Assembly (NCBI RefSeq): GCF_000613885.1
Contig: NZ_BAJV01000001.1
Location: forward strand, 248,001 to 312,000
Source: Asaia prunellae JCM 25354
GTDB lineage: Bacteria > Pseudomonadota > Alphaproteobacteria > Acetobacterales > Acetobacteraceae
Length of the DNA stretch: 64,000 bases
Direction of reading: 5' to 3'
Shown: positions 25,831 through 36,398 of the stretch, in pieces
Numbering within the stretch: the first letter of the stretch is position 1
Layout: each line of letters opens with the position of its first letter
Notes under the pieces: model-generated
What the model was told of the DNA's origin: nothing
The model's input: the letters and a program-made list of their open reading frames with translations, nothing else
Databases searched by the model: none
Position numbers and translations under genes: made by a program

Positions 25831-27006
25831 ATGACAAGAATGATTACTTTCAGATCTGTAAGGCGTGTTGCGCTGTCAGGACTTTTTTCTGTATTCACAA
25901 ACATACTTGCGACTTCTGCGATAGCCGGAACCGTCACCTCGGAGAACTGGGGACATACACCAGATGGCCAGACAGTTCGCCGGTTTGTTCTGAGCAATAC
26001 ACACAAAATGACTGTACGTATCCTTACCTATGGCGGGACAATACAATCCATAGAGGCTCCCGATCGCAACGGCATATCGAAAAACATCGTACTCGGCTTC
26101 GGAGACCTCGATCATTATCTGCATGACGTACGTGAAGGTCAGCTTTATTTCGGAGCGATGATTGGTCGCTATGCCAATCGTATCGCCCATGGACAGTTCA
26201 CACTGGATGGCCAGACATATCATGTGCCCATCAGTCTTGCCCCTCATGCCCTCCATGGAGGAAAGGAAGGATTTGACAAAAAAACATGGACCGCAGCCTC
26301 CTGGTCAGAAGACAAGGATACCGCCCGGCTCAGGCTGGAGCTGACCAGTCCGGATGGTGATCAGGGTTTTCCAGGCAAACTCAAGGTCAGTGTCGATTAT
26401 GTACTCGGCAATGATAACAGTCTGACCCTGCACTTCCATGCGACAACCGATCGCCCTACTGTTGTCAGCCTCACCAGTCACAGTTTCTGGAATCTTGATG
26501 GTGAAGATGCAGGATCTGTCGAAAACCAGATTGTGCAGATCAACGCAGACCGTTTCACACCAACAGATCCGACCGGCATTCCTACAGGAAGCCTGACACC
26601 TGTAGAAGGAACCCCTTATGACTTCCGTAAACCGCAGCCTATCGGCGCCCATCTACGTGACGCTTATCCGCAGATAAGACAGGACCATGGTTACGACAAG
26701 AATTTCGTACTCAATGGTAAAAGCGGTAGCGATCCTCGCCTGGCAGCGACAGTTTACGCGCCTGAAACCGGACGCGTTCTCGATATCCTGACAACACAAC
26801 CCGGCCTGCAGTTCTATACATCCAACGGTCTTGACGGACATTATTACGGCATAGGGGGCAAGGCCTATCGCCAGACAGATGCGATTGCTCTTGAAACCGA
26901 GGCTTTCCCGGACTCCCCTAACCACCCTTCTTTTCCGAACGTCGTATTGAGGCCCGGAGAAGCTTATGATGCGACGACGGTTTTCAAATTCTCTTCGAGA
27001 AAATGA
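25831..27006 (+). CDS. galM: exported aldose 1-epimerase (mutarotase)
   Basis: 391 residues, of which the first ~32 form a signal peptide (LSGLFSVFTNILATSAIAG). The GalM fold is clear: YGGTIQSIEAPDRNG, GRYANRIAHGQF, HALHGGKEGFDKK with the active-site His, SLTSHSFWNLDG with the second His, DHGYDKNFVLNG, and LETEAFPDSPNHP holding the catalytic Glu. It interconverts alpha and beta aldose anomers. Export places it in the periplasm, where the three-subunit dehydrogenase works; anomer supply to that enzyme is a plausible role. GGAG lies 8 bp before the start. Confidence 0.9.
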   Translation: MTRMITFRSVRRVALSGLFSVFTNILATSAIAGTVTSENWGHTPDGQTVRRFVLSNTHKMTVRILTYGGTIQSIEAPDRNGISKNIVLGFGDLDHYLHDVREGQLYFGAMIGRYANRIAHGQFTLDGQTYHVPISLAPHALHGGKEGFDKKTWTAASWSEDKDTARLRLELTSPDGDQGFPGKLKVSVDYVLGNDNSLTLHFHATTDRPTVVSLTSHSFWNLDGEDAGSVENQIVQINADRFTPTDPTGIPTGSLTPVEGTPYDFRKPQPIGAHLRDAYPQIRQDHGYDKNFVLNGKSGSDPRLAATVYAPETGRVLDILTTQPGLQFYTSNGLDGHYYGIGGKAYRQTDAIALETEAFPDSPNHPSFPNVVLRPGEAYDATTVFKFSSRK

Positions 27007-27112
27007 TCTCCTCCCGGACGGTGGGAAAATCTGCCTACCGGAAAATCATGCTACCAGCCAGTTCCTGTGCGGAGAGGTGTCGTCTCTCTCCCCACAGGGT
27101 AAAAAGCAAATC

Positions 27113-28063
27113 CTACCGGCTACCGGGACGTGTCTGGCGGCTGATAAAAATAGCCAGAAGAATAATGGCGCCTTTGATGACATTCTGCACATAGGGCGAA
27201 ATATTCATTAGGTTCAGTCCGTTGTTGAGAACACCCAACAGCAGCGCTCCGATAAGAGTGCCGATGATCGAACCTCTTCCCCCTGAAATCGCCGTTCCGC
27301 CCAGAACCACCGCTGCAATGGCATCCAGTTCGAATCCCATACCCGCATTGGGCTGACCGCTCATCAGACGCGAGCTGAGCAAGATACCGGCAATGGCTGC
27401 GGTCACCCCGCTTATGAGATAGACAATCACCTTGTAACGTCGGGCATCTATACCCGAAAGGCGCACTGCATCCTCATTCCCACCGATTGCAAAGATATAG
27501 CGACCGACAGGCATTTTCTGCAGCATGACATAGGCAATCAGAAAAGTCAGAGCCATGATCACGATGGGAGTCTGCACCCCGAGCATTCTGCCCCGCCCGA
27601 GAAACCCGAACCAGTCAGGCAGTCCGGTCACCGGATAACCATTGGTGTAAATCAGCCCCAACCCGCGCGCGATGCTCATCGACGCCAGAGTGACAATAAT
27701 GGGCGGCATACGCAGTCGTGCAATGCACAAGCCATTACCAAGTCCGAATACCATCCCTGCCCCGATACCGGCTGCAATTGCCAGCCCCCCGGAAACGCCA
27801 CTGGCCAGAAGCCCTGCCGTCAGCGTACCAGTAAGGGCCATGGTTGCCCCGACAGAAAGATCGATACCTCCGGTAAGAATGGCAAAGGTCATGCCAACCG
27901 AGATAATCGCATTGATCGAGACCTGACGACCTATATTTTCCAGATTTCCCAGAGACAGAAAACGACTGTTCAGGAACATCATGCCGATCACAACGACGAT
28001 GAGGCCAATCGTCGGCAAAAATGCCGTAGAGCGTCGTGAAAGCGTAAAAAGAGACTCACGCAT
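27113..28063 (-). CDS. sugar ABC transporter permease (RbsC-like)
   Basis: 316 residues from ATG 28063, which overlaps the last codons of the ATPase gene and has GGAG upstream. Hydrophobic throughout, with the RbsC/XylH signatures [32 protein letters not shown], and [20 protein letters not shown]. It forms the membrane channel of a ribose/xylose-class importer. It is the last gene of the leftward transport operon. Confidence 0.9.
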   Translation of the reverse strand: MRESLFTLSRRSTAFLPTIGLIVVVIGMMFLNSRFLSLGNLENIGRQVSINAIISVGMTFAILTGGIDLSVGATMALTGTLTAGLLASGVSGGLAIAAGIGAGMVFGLGNGLCIARLRMPPIIVTLASMSIARGLGLIYTNGYPVTGLPDWFGFLGRGRMLGVQTPIVIMALTFLIAYVMLQKMPVGRYIFAIGGNEDAVRLSGIDARRYKVIVYLISGVTAAIAGILLSSRLMSGQPNAGMGFELDAIAAVVLGGTAISGGRGSIIGTLIGALLLGVLNNGLNLMNISPYVQNVIKGAIILLAIFISRQTRPGSR

Positions 28064-29607
28064 GGATCGACTCTCCATGAGCGACGGGTTTTGCAAGGCT
28101 TGCTGTTGCATGGCGCATGATCTCCTCAGCGTTCAGCGCATCTCCTTCGAGAATGGTCGAGATGGCGCCACGATAGAAAACGGCGACGCGGTCGCACATT
28201 CCGACGATTTCAGGGAGCTCGGACGAGATCATGATGATCGCATAGCCCTCTTCGGTCAGATTCCGCATCAAACGATAGATTTCTGCTTTTGCACCGACAT
28301 CGATACCGCGTGTCGGCTCGTCGAAAATCAGGATCGGACAGCGACGATTGAGCCAGCGCGCAATCACCACCTTCTGCTGGTTTCCTCCACTCAGGGTAAC
28401 CGTGGCGGTTTCATCACCAGGAGCCTTGACCTGAAGAGCCTGCATGAGCGAGAGGGTTTTCTCATGCTCCTTGCTCCGGTCTATCAGGCCCGATTTGCCT
28501 GTGTATTGATCAAGATTATTGATCGATACGTTCTCGCGTATGCTGAAGGACAGTATAAGCCCCTCGGTCTTGCGGTTTTCAGGCAGAAGCCCGATCCCGG
28601 CTCTGAGAGCCGCTGCAGGATCGGACAGGGTGATTGCCTGCCCATCCATCGTAACGCTTTTTCCCGGACAGGGCAGCGCGCCGATGAGAGCCAGAGCGGT
28701 CTCGGTCCGGCCTGATCCGACCAGTCCTGCAAATCCGAGAATTTCTCCGGCATGCAGATCGAAATCACTGGTTGGTGCATCGCCACGGCTGCGCAGATGA
28801 CGCGCCTCAAGACGCACGACCCGGCTGGCATGCGCCGCTTTGGGCGGAAAACTGTTCTCGATGCGGCGACCCACCATCATCTCAACCAGATGATCCATAC
28901 TGCATTCGGCCACACTGGTCAGACCGACATTGGCGCCATCACGCAGAATGGTAATGCGATCGCATATCTCGAAGATTTCCTCGAGATGATGCGAAACAAA
29001 AATAATACCTATTCCATCATCACGCAGCTGTCGCATGACACGAAACAGCAAATCCGCCTCGTTGGGGGTAAGAGGTGCCGTTGGCTCGTCAAGAATGAGA
29101 ATACGCACATCAAGCGAGAGTGCTTGGCAATCTCGACGAATTGCTGTTCGGCCACGCTCAGACGTCCAACCGGTACGGACAGATCAATGTGAACACCAAT
29201 GCGCTCGAACAAGGCCGCTGCCTGTCTGACCATGAACGCTCGGCGGCTCAAACCGAAAGCGTTACGACTTTCACGTCCAAGAAAGATATTATCGACAGCA
29301 TCCAGATCAGGGACCAGGCTGAATTCCTGAAAAACGATGCCGATCCCCCTGGCGATTGCATCGCGATAGCTCGAAAACCGGCACTCCTCTCCTGCCAGAA
29401 GCATCACGCCCTCATCCTGGCTCTGGATACCACCGATAATCTTGATGATTGTCGATTTCCCGGCACCATTCTCACCCAGCAGGGCGTGGATCTCTCCACG
29501 CACCAGTCAAGAGAAACGCCTTTGAGCGCCTTTACACCGGGAAAGCTTTTGGTAATGCCCTGCAGCTTCAGAAGCGGCGGGGCAAAAGGAGAATCAGTTT
29601 CTGTCAT
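28056..29607 (-). CDS. sugar ABC transporter ATPase (RbsA-like, two nucleotide domains), two frameshifts
   Basis: Three frames add up to one CUT2-class ATPase of about 517 residues. The start MTETD (ATG 29607) runs to GVSLDW. After a shift near 29510 comes Walker [12 protein letters not shown] and [16 protein letters not shown]. After a second shift near 29120 (one G missing in AAGGCACTC) comes [13 protein letters not shown] and the complete second domain with [23 protein letters not shown] and [12 protein letters not shown]. Each shift is repaired by adding one base. It couples ATP hydrolysis to import with the neighbouring permease and binding protein. Confidence 0.87.
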
Positions 29608-29649
29608 GATGCCACGCTGCCTCTTCATGATGCTGGGCCTGATGAAATC

Positions 29650-30564
29650 TTACCAGCTGAAGCTCTGCGCCCCCTTGGCATCGACCAGCTGCACATCAAC
29701 CGGCACGGTGGCAGGCGGCACTGCACCCCAGTATTTCGCCAGAGCCATGGCCAGAGCCAGACGAACCTGCTGACGCGGGAATTGCGCTGCTGTACCAATG
29801 AAGTGTGAACCCGGCTTGGCGATAGCCTTGATCGCCTCGGGAGCTCCATCCACACTGACAAGCTTCACATCGTGTCCGCTCGCCTCAATGGCTGAAAGCA
29901 CTCCCAGCGATCCGTTGTCATTGACGCTGAAGATCCCTTTCATATCGGGATTGGCCTGCAGCATGTTCTCGCGACTGTCAGGGCCTGATCACGCTCCTGC
30001 TTGCCATTTTGTGTGCTTACAATCGAGATACCCGGGAACTTGACGAGGGCTGCCTTGCATCCCTTGACACGCTCCAGGATCGGCACCACGGGAATACCGT
30101 CAATGATGCCGACATCTCCCTTGCCGATGGTCTGCCCCAGATAGGTACAGGCCTTGAAACCGGCATCATAGTTCTTGGAACCGACAAATGCATCTATCGG
30201 CGTTGGCCTGGGCATCGACTGACACAATCGGAATGTTCTTGTCGTGTACTGTTTTCACAATGGACGCAACACCAACGGAGTCCGTCGGATTGATCAGTAC
30301 GACCTGTACACCCTGCTGAACCATATCCTCGATATCACTGACCTGTTTGGACACGTCATGATGGGCGTCACTGATGACAAGTGTTGCACCGATGGACTTG
30401 GCTGCATCCTGAAGCGCGTCTTTCATCGTCACGAAATAAGGATTGTTCATTTCCTGAAACGACACGCCAATCTTGAGAGGTTCGGCGGCCTGTGCGTTGA
30501 CTGCAGCACAGGCGGAACCGGCGATGAAAGTCGTTGCGAGAAGCGTCTTGAGCATCTTGTTCAT
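29650..30564 (-). CDS. periplasmic sugar-binding protein of the ABC importer, two frameshifts
   Basis: ATG 30564 begins a signal peptide (LLATTFIAGSACAAVNAQA). The mature protein reads EPLKIGVSFQEMNNPYFVTM..., QGVQVVLINPTDSVGV, DAFVGSKNYDAGFKA, then FSVNDNGSLGVLSAIEA and VSVDGAPEAIKAI: the full RbsB-like type I fold. The shift near 29975 is repaired by one added base (CCTGAC to CCTGGAC gives DSRENML). The shift near 30215 goes the other way, needing one base removed or two added. The protein binds a monosaccharide or polyol; ligand unknown. Confidence 0.85.
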
Positions 30565-30674
30565 TTTGAACTCGTATCGAAATGGGCTTTGCTGCCCGGT
30601 GCAGTTTTCCTGCCCTGCTGACAGGGCATGACTTATCAAGGAAGGCTCGCGGAAAATGCGCGATCAGGTCTGGA

Positions 30675-31444
30675 TCAGATTGCGGTATAACCGCCATCAA
30701 CGAAGATCTCCTGCCCGTTGATCATCCCCGAGGCAGGGGTGGCGAGGTAAAGCACCAGATCGGCCACTTCCTGAGGAGTAGCGACACGACCTGCGGGAAT
30801 TTCTCGAGAAAACGCTGAAGCTTGTCACCTACGCCCCAGACACGCTCGCCCATGGGCGTCCACACCACAGTAGGACAGACCGCATTGGCTTGAATATTAT
30901 GGGGCGCCCATTCAGCAGTCATGACTTTCGTCAGCCCGTTTAGCCCGGCCTTGGAAGCAACATAGGGGCCATGTTCGGTCAGGGCGACAGTACTGGCCAT
31001 CGAGCTGATATTGATGATCTTGCCACCGCCCGATGCGATCATACCCGGCACCAGCGCCCGTGCCATAAGCCAGGGGGCACGCAGATTGAGGTTGAGAATG
31101 GAATCCCATTCCTCGACGCTCTGTTCGGTCAGCGATTTGGGTATGCTCATACCCGCATTATTCACCAGGATCGTTGCCTCACCGAGCTCAGACCTGATAC
31201 GTGCGACCACATCCTCTGCTGCCGCAGCGTCGAGCAGATCGGCAGCAACAGCAAGGCAGTTACGCCCCTGAGCCGCAACGAGCGAGCGTGTCTCATCCAG
31301 CAAGGCCTCGTCGCGCGCAACGGCGACAATATCAGCTCCTGCCGCGCTCAGGGTCTCACAAATGGTGACACCAAGCCCACGGGACGCGCCTGTGACGACG
31401 GCGACCTTGCCAGCAAGCGAAAATCGGTTCGAAAGATTGGTCAT
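30675..31444 (-). CDS. short-chain dehydrogenase/reductase, one frameshift
   Basis: The N-terminal NAD(P) site VVTGASRGLG, the NNAG motif (ILVNNAGMSIP), catalytic Ser (INISSMAS) and YVASK are all present. The upstream frame ends wrongly after EKFPQVV. Adding one A near 30803 gives PAGRVATPQEVADLVLYLA...GMINGQEIFVDGGYTAI and a stop at 30675. That is a standard SDR of about 256 residues. It is 5 bp downstream of the AraC-type regulator and 110 bp upstream of the binding-protein gene. Probably oxidises or reduces the imported sugar or polyol. Confidence 0.87.
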
Positions 31445-31449
31445 AACGG

Positions 31450-32418
31450 CTACAGGCCTCCTGAAAGCGACGCATCCTTGCGTGGAACGGGATTGGGTGA
31501 GGCAATCTGCTGTGATTGCTGACGGAACTGGCGCGGGGTACAGCCTCGCAGCCCCAGAAACACACGATTGAAATTGGACAGATTGCTGAAGCCTGCCTCC
31601 CGGCAGATATCAGTGATCGCCATAGGCGTAGTGGTCAGCAGATGACAGGCATGACCAATACGCAGCTTCTGCATGAAACCCATGAACGTCTCGCCTGTCA
31701 CAGTCCTGAACTGACGCGAAAAGCCGGAGGCTGTCATGCCGATCGAGGCCGCAATCGTCTCATGCCGGATCGTGGCAGGATCAGCGGTCAGAAGCTGGCG
31801 TACCAGGCGATTGATACGCGCCGCTCCCGGAGCGGAGACACCGACCGGCAAGGTGCCATCACGACAGCTGGCCAGACATCTCCAGGGTGATTGTGAAAGC
31901 GACACCAGCAGAGAGAGACACGACCCAAGTTTCTGGGCATTGCTCTGAACACCCAGTGCTTTCAGGGCCTGTCCGTTGAGATTAGCCTGAATACCGGTAA
32001 ATTCGAGACCATGTATGGAATCTGCCAGCATGTGGGCCAGCCCGGCAAGCTCGGGGCACAGGGCCATCATACCGTCGATCCAGCTCTGGCTGAACTGAAG
32101 AACGACATCACGACCGTGGATTACCTCCCCTTCTGAAAGGGGACTGAACCAGGCATGAGGCAAATCCGGCCCCACAAGAACAAGCTGACCAGCTTCGAAC
32201 GGACCTATGTAATCACCGATCATGGCCCGGCCAGCCCCTTGCGTGATGAGATGCAGCTCATATTCGGGGTGATAGTTCCAGCAGGCGATTGCAGCAGGAT
32301 AATCGTGCTGATGCCACCGGAAACTGCCTGTTTTCTGCTCGGGTATCACCTCCAGTACAGCAGGACTGCGCGCGCGTCGCGAGCCCTGCCCCATGGAAAT
32401 GCCATTCAGGAATGACAT
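31450..32418 (-). CDS. AraC-family transcriptional regulator
   Basis: 322 residues. The N-terminal cupin-like sensor contains FRWHQHDYPAAIACW and HPEYELHLITQGAG. The C-terminal double helix-turn-helix contains IGMTASGFSRQFRTVTG and ICREAGFSNLSNFNRVFL, then GCTPRQFR. Such proteins usually activate sugar genes on binding a sugar. It sits inside the leftward polyol/ABC cluster, between the SDR and the zinc-type dehydrogenase, so it is the likely local regulator. Confidence 0.9.
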   Translation of the reverse strand: MSFLNGISMGQGSRRARSPAVLEVIPEQKTGSFRWHQHDYPAAIACWNYHPEYELHLITQGAGRAMIGDYIGPFEAGQLVLVGPDLPHAWFSPLSEGEVIHGRDVVLQFSQSWIDGMMALCPELAGLAHMLADSIHGLEFTGIQANLNGQALKALGVQSNAQKLGSCLSLLVSLSQSPWRCLASCRDGTLPVGVSAPGAARINRLVRQLLTADPATIRHETIAASIGMTASGFSRQFRTVTGETFMGFMQKLRIGHACHLLTTTPMAITDICREAGFSNLSNFNRVFLGLRGCTPRQFRQQSQQIASPNPVPRKDASLSGGL

Positions 32419-32445
32419 GGGATAATTCCTATCGAGACAGTCAGG

Positions 32446-33481
32446 TCAGAGCGTTATCTGCAGTTTGACGTCTTCAGGCCGGCCTTCAGCGGCCCTTTCA
32501 AACGCCATAATGCTGTCCCGGAATGGAAAACTCGCTGAGATGAGGGGGTTGAGGTCGATACTGCCCGAGGCGATCAGTGCAATAGCCCGGTCATAGACAT
32601 GAGCGTAACGAAAGATCGTCTCGACAGTCAGTTCTTTTGCCTGAGCCGCAACAATATCGAATGCGACTTTCCGGGGGGGCATACCCACAAGCACCAGACG
32701 TCCGCCCGGGCGGGTGCAGTCCAGCGCATCCTGATAGGCACTTTCAAACCCGCTTGCCTCGAATGTCACATCCACGCCCCAGCCCGCGCCACAATGGCAG
32801 ACACGATTTCGGAAGGTTTTTCATTGGCCAGATTGATCGGGACGATGTTTCTGTAAGCGTTGGCGATTGCAAGTTTGGGTGCCGAATAATCACTGATGAA
32901 AACCTGACTGGCTCCTGACGCCAGCGCCGCAAGTGCCGTCATGATGCCAATCGGACCTGCTCCGGTAACCAGGCAGACATCACCCGGCTGCAAGCGCGCC
33001 TTCACACAGGCGTGCACCCCTACTGCCAGCGGTTCCACCATGGCGCCTTCAGCGAAACTTACCTGATCAGGCAGCCTGAAAGTATAGGCAGCCGGATGAA
33101 CACAGAGGGGGTCAGACAACCATGGATTGGCGGCGTTGCCCAGAAGCGCACCGCAGGGTCTATATTGTACTGGCCGAGACAGGCTGCGCGCGATTGTGCA
33201 TCGGGAATACCCGGCTCCATGCAGACACGGTCGCCAACCCTAAGGCCTGTGACTGCCGAGCCGATCTCGGTAATCGTACCCGACGCCTCATGCCCAAGAA
33301 CCATGGGTTCACGCACAACAAACGGGCCAATTGCCCCATGGGTGTAATAATGCACATCGCTGCCGCAGATCCCGACCGTGTGGATGGCAATACGTACATC
33401 CTCGGGACCAAGCGCCTCGTCGAGCGCAATGTCTCTCAGCGACAGAATGCCGCGCTCTTCAAGAACCAGGGCTTGTGCCAT
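32446..33481 (-). CDS. xylitol/polyol dehydrogenase (medium-chain, zinc family), two frameshifts
   Basis: Three frames form one MDR enzyme of about 345 residues. [14 protein letters not shown] and VLGHEASG carry catalytic zinc ligands. [16 protein letters not shown] is typical of bacterial xylitol dehydrogenases. [19 protein letters not shown] (NAD site) and [14 protein letters not shown] follow. Shifts lie near 33100 (GTGTTCAT for GTGGTTCAT) and near 32777 (four G for five on the reverse strand); one added base repairs each. The four structural-zinc cysteines are mostly absent ([13 protein letters not shown]), as in the xylitol subgroup. It begins the leftward cluster and probably makes a ketose from an imported pentitol. 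Confidence 0.87.
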
Positions 33482-33642
33482 CTTGTCATTTTCCTCTCAG
33501 GCATGCCGGGAGGCTACCAACCCCCTGGCCCTGATCGCTGAATATAACAGGACAATCCCACATAATAGATACGAACTTAACAAAAACCGGTGATTTCTTG
33601 CGGTAAACTAACACCACTCCGTGAGCAGAATTTGCAAGGGAT

Positions 33643-33663
33643 CGGGAAAAGCGATTTTTCCCG
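33643..33663 (-). terminator. stem-loop after the TonB-dependent receptor gene
   Basis: CGGGAAAA (33643-33650) pairs with TTTTCCCG (33656-33663) around a 5-base loop, 21 bp past the receptor's stop on the reverse strand. The flanking G/C bases can extend the stem. No T-run follows. Confidence 0.4.
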
Positions 33664-33683
33664 TCCCCCACATCAGACCCATT

Positions 33684-36184
33684 TCAGAATTGTGCAGCAA
33701 TTGTGCCGAAAAACTCTCTTGGCGCCGCAACAAAGAGATTGGCGTTGTCATCTCCCGAGACAGAGGCTGCACCATAGACACCGCCGATATAGTCACCGTT
33801 GAAAAGATTGGTGACCCCGATGGAGAGCTTCATACCACGCGCAAACAGAATCTTTCCGAAATCATAACTGGCATTGATATTGGATGTCCAATAAGCCGGT
33901 ATGTATTGATCGTTTGTATAGGTCATGGCACGACGGCTTGTATATGTTGTGTTGAAGTTAAAACTAGCGCGACGCCATGTATAGGTTACATTCGCCTTGT
34001 ACATGAATTTTGGATAATAGACCTGATGCTTTCCTTTTATACTGATCGTCGTGCATTATAGGGCAACGCCGAATCCTCATAGGTCGCATTGTTCCAGCTG
34101 AAGCTGTTTGTGATTTCGAGGCCTTTGACGGGTCGGATCGTGCCAAGAACATCAGCACCATTCATCGTCTCATGCCCGACGTTCAGAAACGCCGCATAGA
34201 TGTTATTTGTCGGTCCGCTGGTAATAGCCGCAAGCCGGTTGATGTAGTCGGTATGGTAAAAATCGGCACTACCAGAGAAGAATTCTGAGTTGAAACGATA
34301 GCCGATCACATAGTTCCAGGTACGCTCAGGACGTAATGTATTCTTGCTGGCATCGAACACCGATTGTGCGGGATTGGAAGAAGAACCAAGGCCACCCCAT
34401 GGATTGCCCGAACTGGATTGCTGACCAAAATCATAGGCACGCATGTTTTCGGCAATATCCCAGTAGAGTTCGTGGTGACTACCGAAATGCCAGTCCCAGT
34501 TGAAATGGGGCAGGAATGCATTCGATGCTGTAAGGCTGCCTGAAGCCGGATGGCTGTAATACGTCCCCCAGCTATCAGCGAGCGCTGCTGTCTGATCGAA
34601 ACTTGTTCCCCCATGCGTGGTCTGGGTAAGCGATTTGAAACCGCCAGTCAGTGTCATTCCCCTGGCAAGATGCCAGACATCCTGGATATAGAACTGAAAG
34701 GTATTGGTATTGAAGGCATCCGCGTACCAGGTAGTCGCCTGAGAGGCATAATAATCACTCTTGGAATTATGAGCAGCATCCTGACCATCCTCATAGAGCC
34801 GCATCGGATAATTGAACCGGTCATTTTCATACCAGAGCCCGGTCTGGATGGTGTGATTCCGCAGCTTGATATCGAAACTCTGCGTCATGCCAAGCCGTCG
34901 GACATCTGGATGCCCTGCCTGATCGGCCATCAGCACGCCGGATGAAGGTGAGACCAGAAAGGGATTGGTTCCCTGATAAACGCCATTGGAAATATGACCA
35001 TACGCCAGGATATGGGAGGTGACATTCGAGGCAAAGTCAAAATCAGCACGCACAGCCGAAAGATAATTGCGCTGCTCCTGCGTACCATCATAAGCAAAAT
35101 CACCAACTTCATCATTGGTAATCCCGGCCGGCAGTCCGGGCGGAATACCTCCATTCTGGGCGTAATAGGCATACTGCTTGGCTTTGTCGTAATCCGGCTT
35201 GAGATAAGTCGTATTGCGTCCCAGAAGGCGCCACATGTTCTTGGTGAGACTCATGAAATTATACTGGTCAAAATTCGAATAATCGAAAATGGCCGTGATT
35301 TTCCCATGCTCGCCAACCGGCTGCACAAGCTTGAAATTCGCCTGGTGTTCCTGCTGGTCACCGTAACCTTTCCAGAGATCCTGCGCCGTACGCGCATAGG
35401 AGGCATAGAATTTCGTGCCGGTCTGGTTGAGAATACCGCTGTCTGCGCGGGCAAAAGTACGAAACAGATCAAAACTGCCAAATGTCTGGCTGACCCGCCC
35501 GCCCGCCTTGTCCAGAGGATCGTCTGTCGTGAAGGTAATAGCGCCCCCCAGCGTCTGGGCCGAGGGCATTTCAACCGCTCCAGCCCCCTGCGTAAGCGTC
35601 ATACCGGCAATATTTTCCTGGATCGCCATCTGGTCGACACCGAGGCCGTTCCAGTTATGAAAACCCTGCGTCCCCATGGGTATCCCATCCATTGAGACGC
35701 CAAGCTGCGACTGATTGAAACCACGAATATAAAGCGTATTGGCAACCGTATCGAGGCCAAACGCGTCATCTGAGGCGAAATTGGCCCCCGGTGTCGTGAG
35801 TGCCAGAATCTGCATGGGACTGGTGCCCGCCGTAAAATGATCCATGGTCTGACGTGTAACCATTTCGGTCGCACCATGAGACGCAATACGATGGGCAGAA
35901 ATAACCATCGACTCACTGGACCGGGCCTCGATATCCCGTCGGTTCTTAGCGTGAGACGGAATGACGCGACCACCGGCAGGGACCACACGACCAGGCCTGG
36001 CCTTTCTGTCCCCGAGCCTCGCGGGATGGTTTAGCGAGGCCCTTGTATGATGCGGCACATTTCCGGTGCTTTTGCCCAGCGCTGACTGGGGAATTACGAG
36101 TGTCGCCAAACCGTACAAAGCTGAAACACAAAACAATGCCCGTTTGACGTCAAGGATAGGTCGCCCCTTGCCATGCTGACTCAT
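33684..36184 (-). CDS. TonB-dependent outer-membrane receptor, one frameshift
   Basis: ATG 36184 has GGAGG about 10 bp upstream. A signal peptide (cleavage near QSALG) is followed by a plug domain: PGANFASDDAFGLDTVANTL, LYIRGFNQSQLGVSMDGIPM, then AQTLGGAITFTTDDP. A long barrel follows, with strands such as FQFYIQDVWHLARGMTLTGG. The main frame stops at 34037. The barrel continues in another frame (HQVYYPKFMYKANVTYTWR, then KLSIGVTNLFNGDY) and ends with Phe at 33684. One base added near 34044-34054 joins them (about 834 residues). It imports a bound ligand using TonB. Divergent from a fructanase, so a fructan-related ligand is possible; a siderophore cannot be excluded. Confidence 0.87.
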
Positions 36185-36398
36185 TCTGAACCGGCCTCCG
36201 CAAATTGTTTCCCATCAATACGGAAACGACTCCGCATCGTTCTGATTACGTTATGTATTACAAAGTATGAATGCAACGAGATTCATGGAACATGTCATAG
36301 CCCGGACCTTGGCAGGTTTTCAGTCCTCGCGGATTTGGCAGCAAGCTTACCCCAGGCTTATGCTACTTCTCTCCTGAACAGAGATGAGGAAGACCCGC

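Noticed and set aside
34994-35695. Forward open frame of 233 codons inside the TonB-dependent receptor
   Set aside because: Antisense shadow of a clearly coding receptor barrel; no family features.
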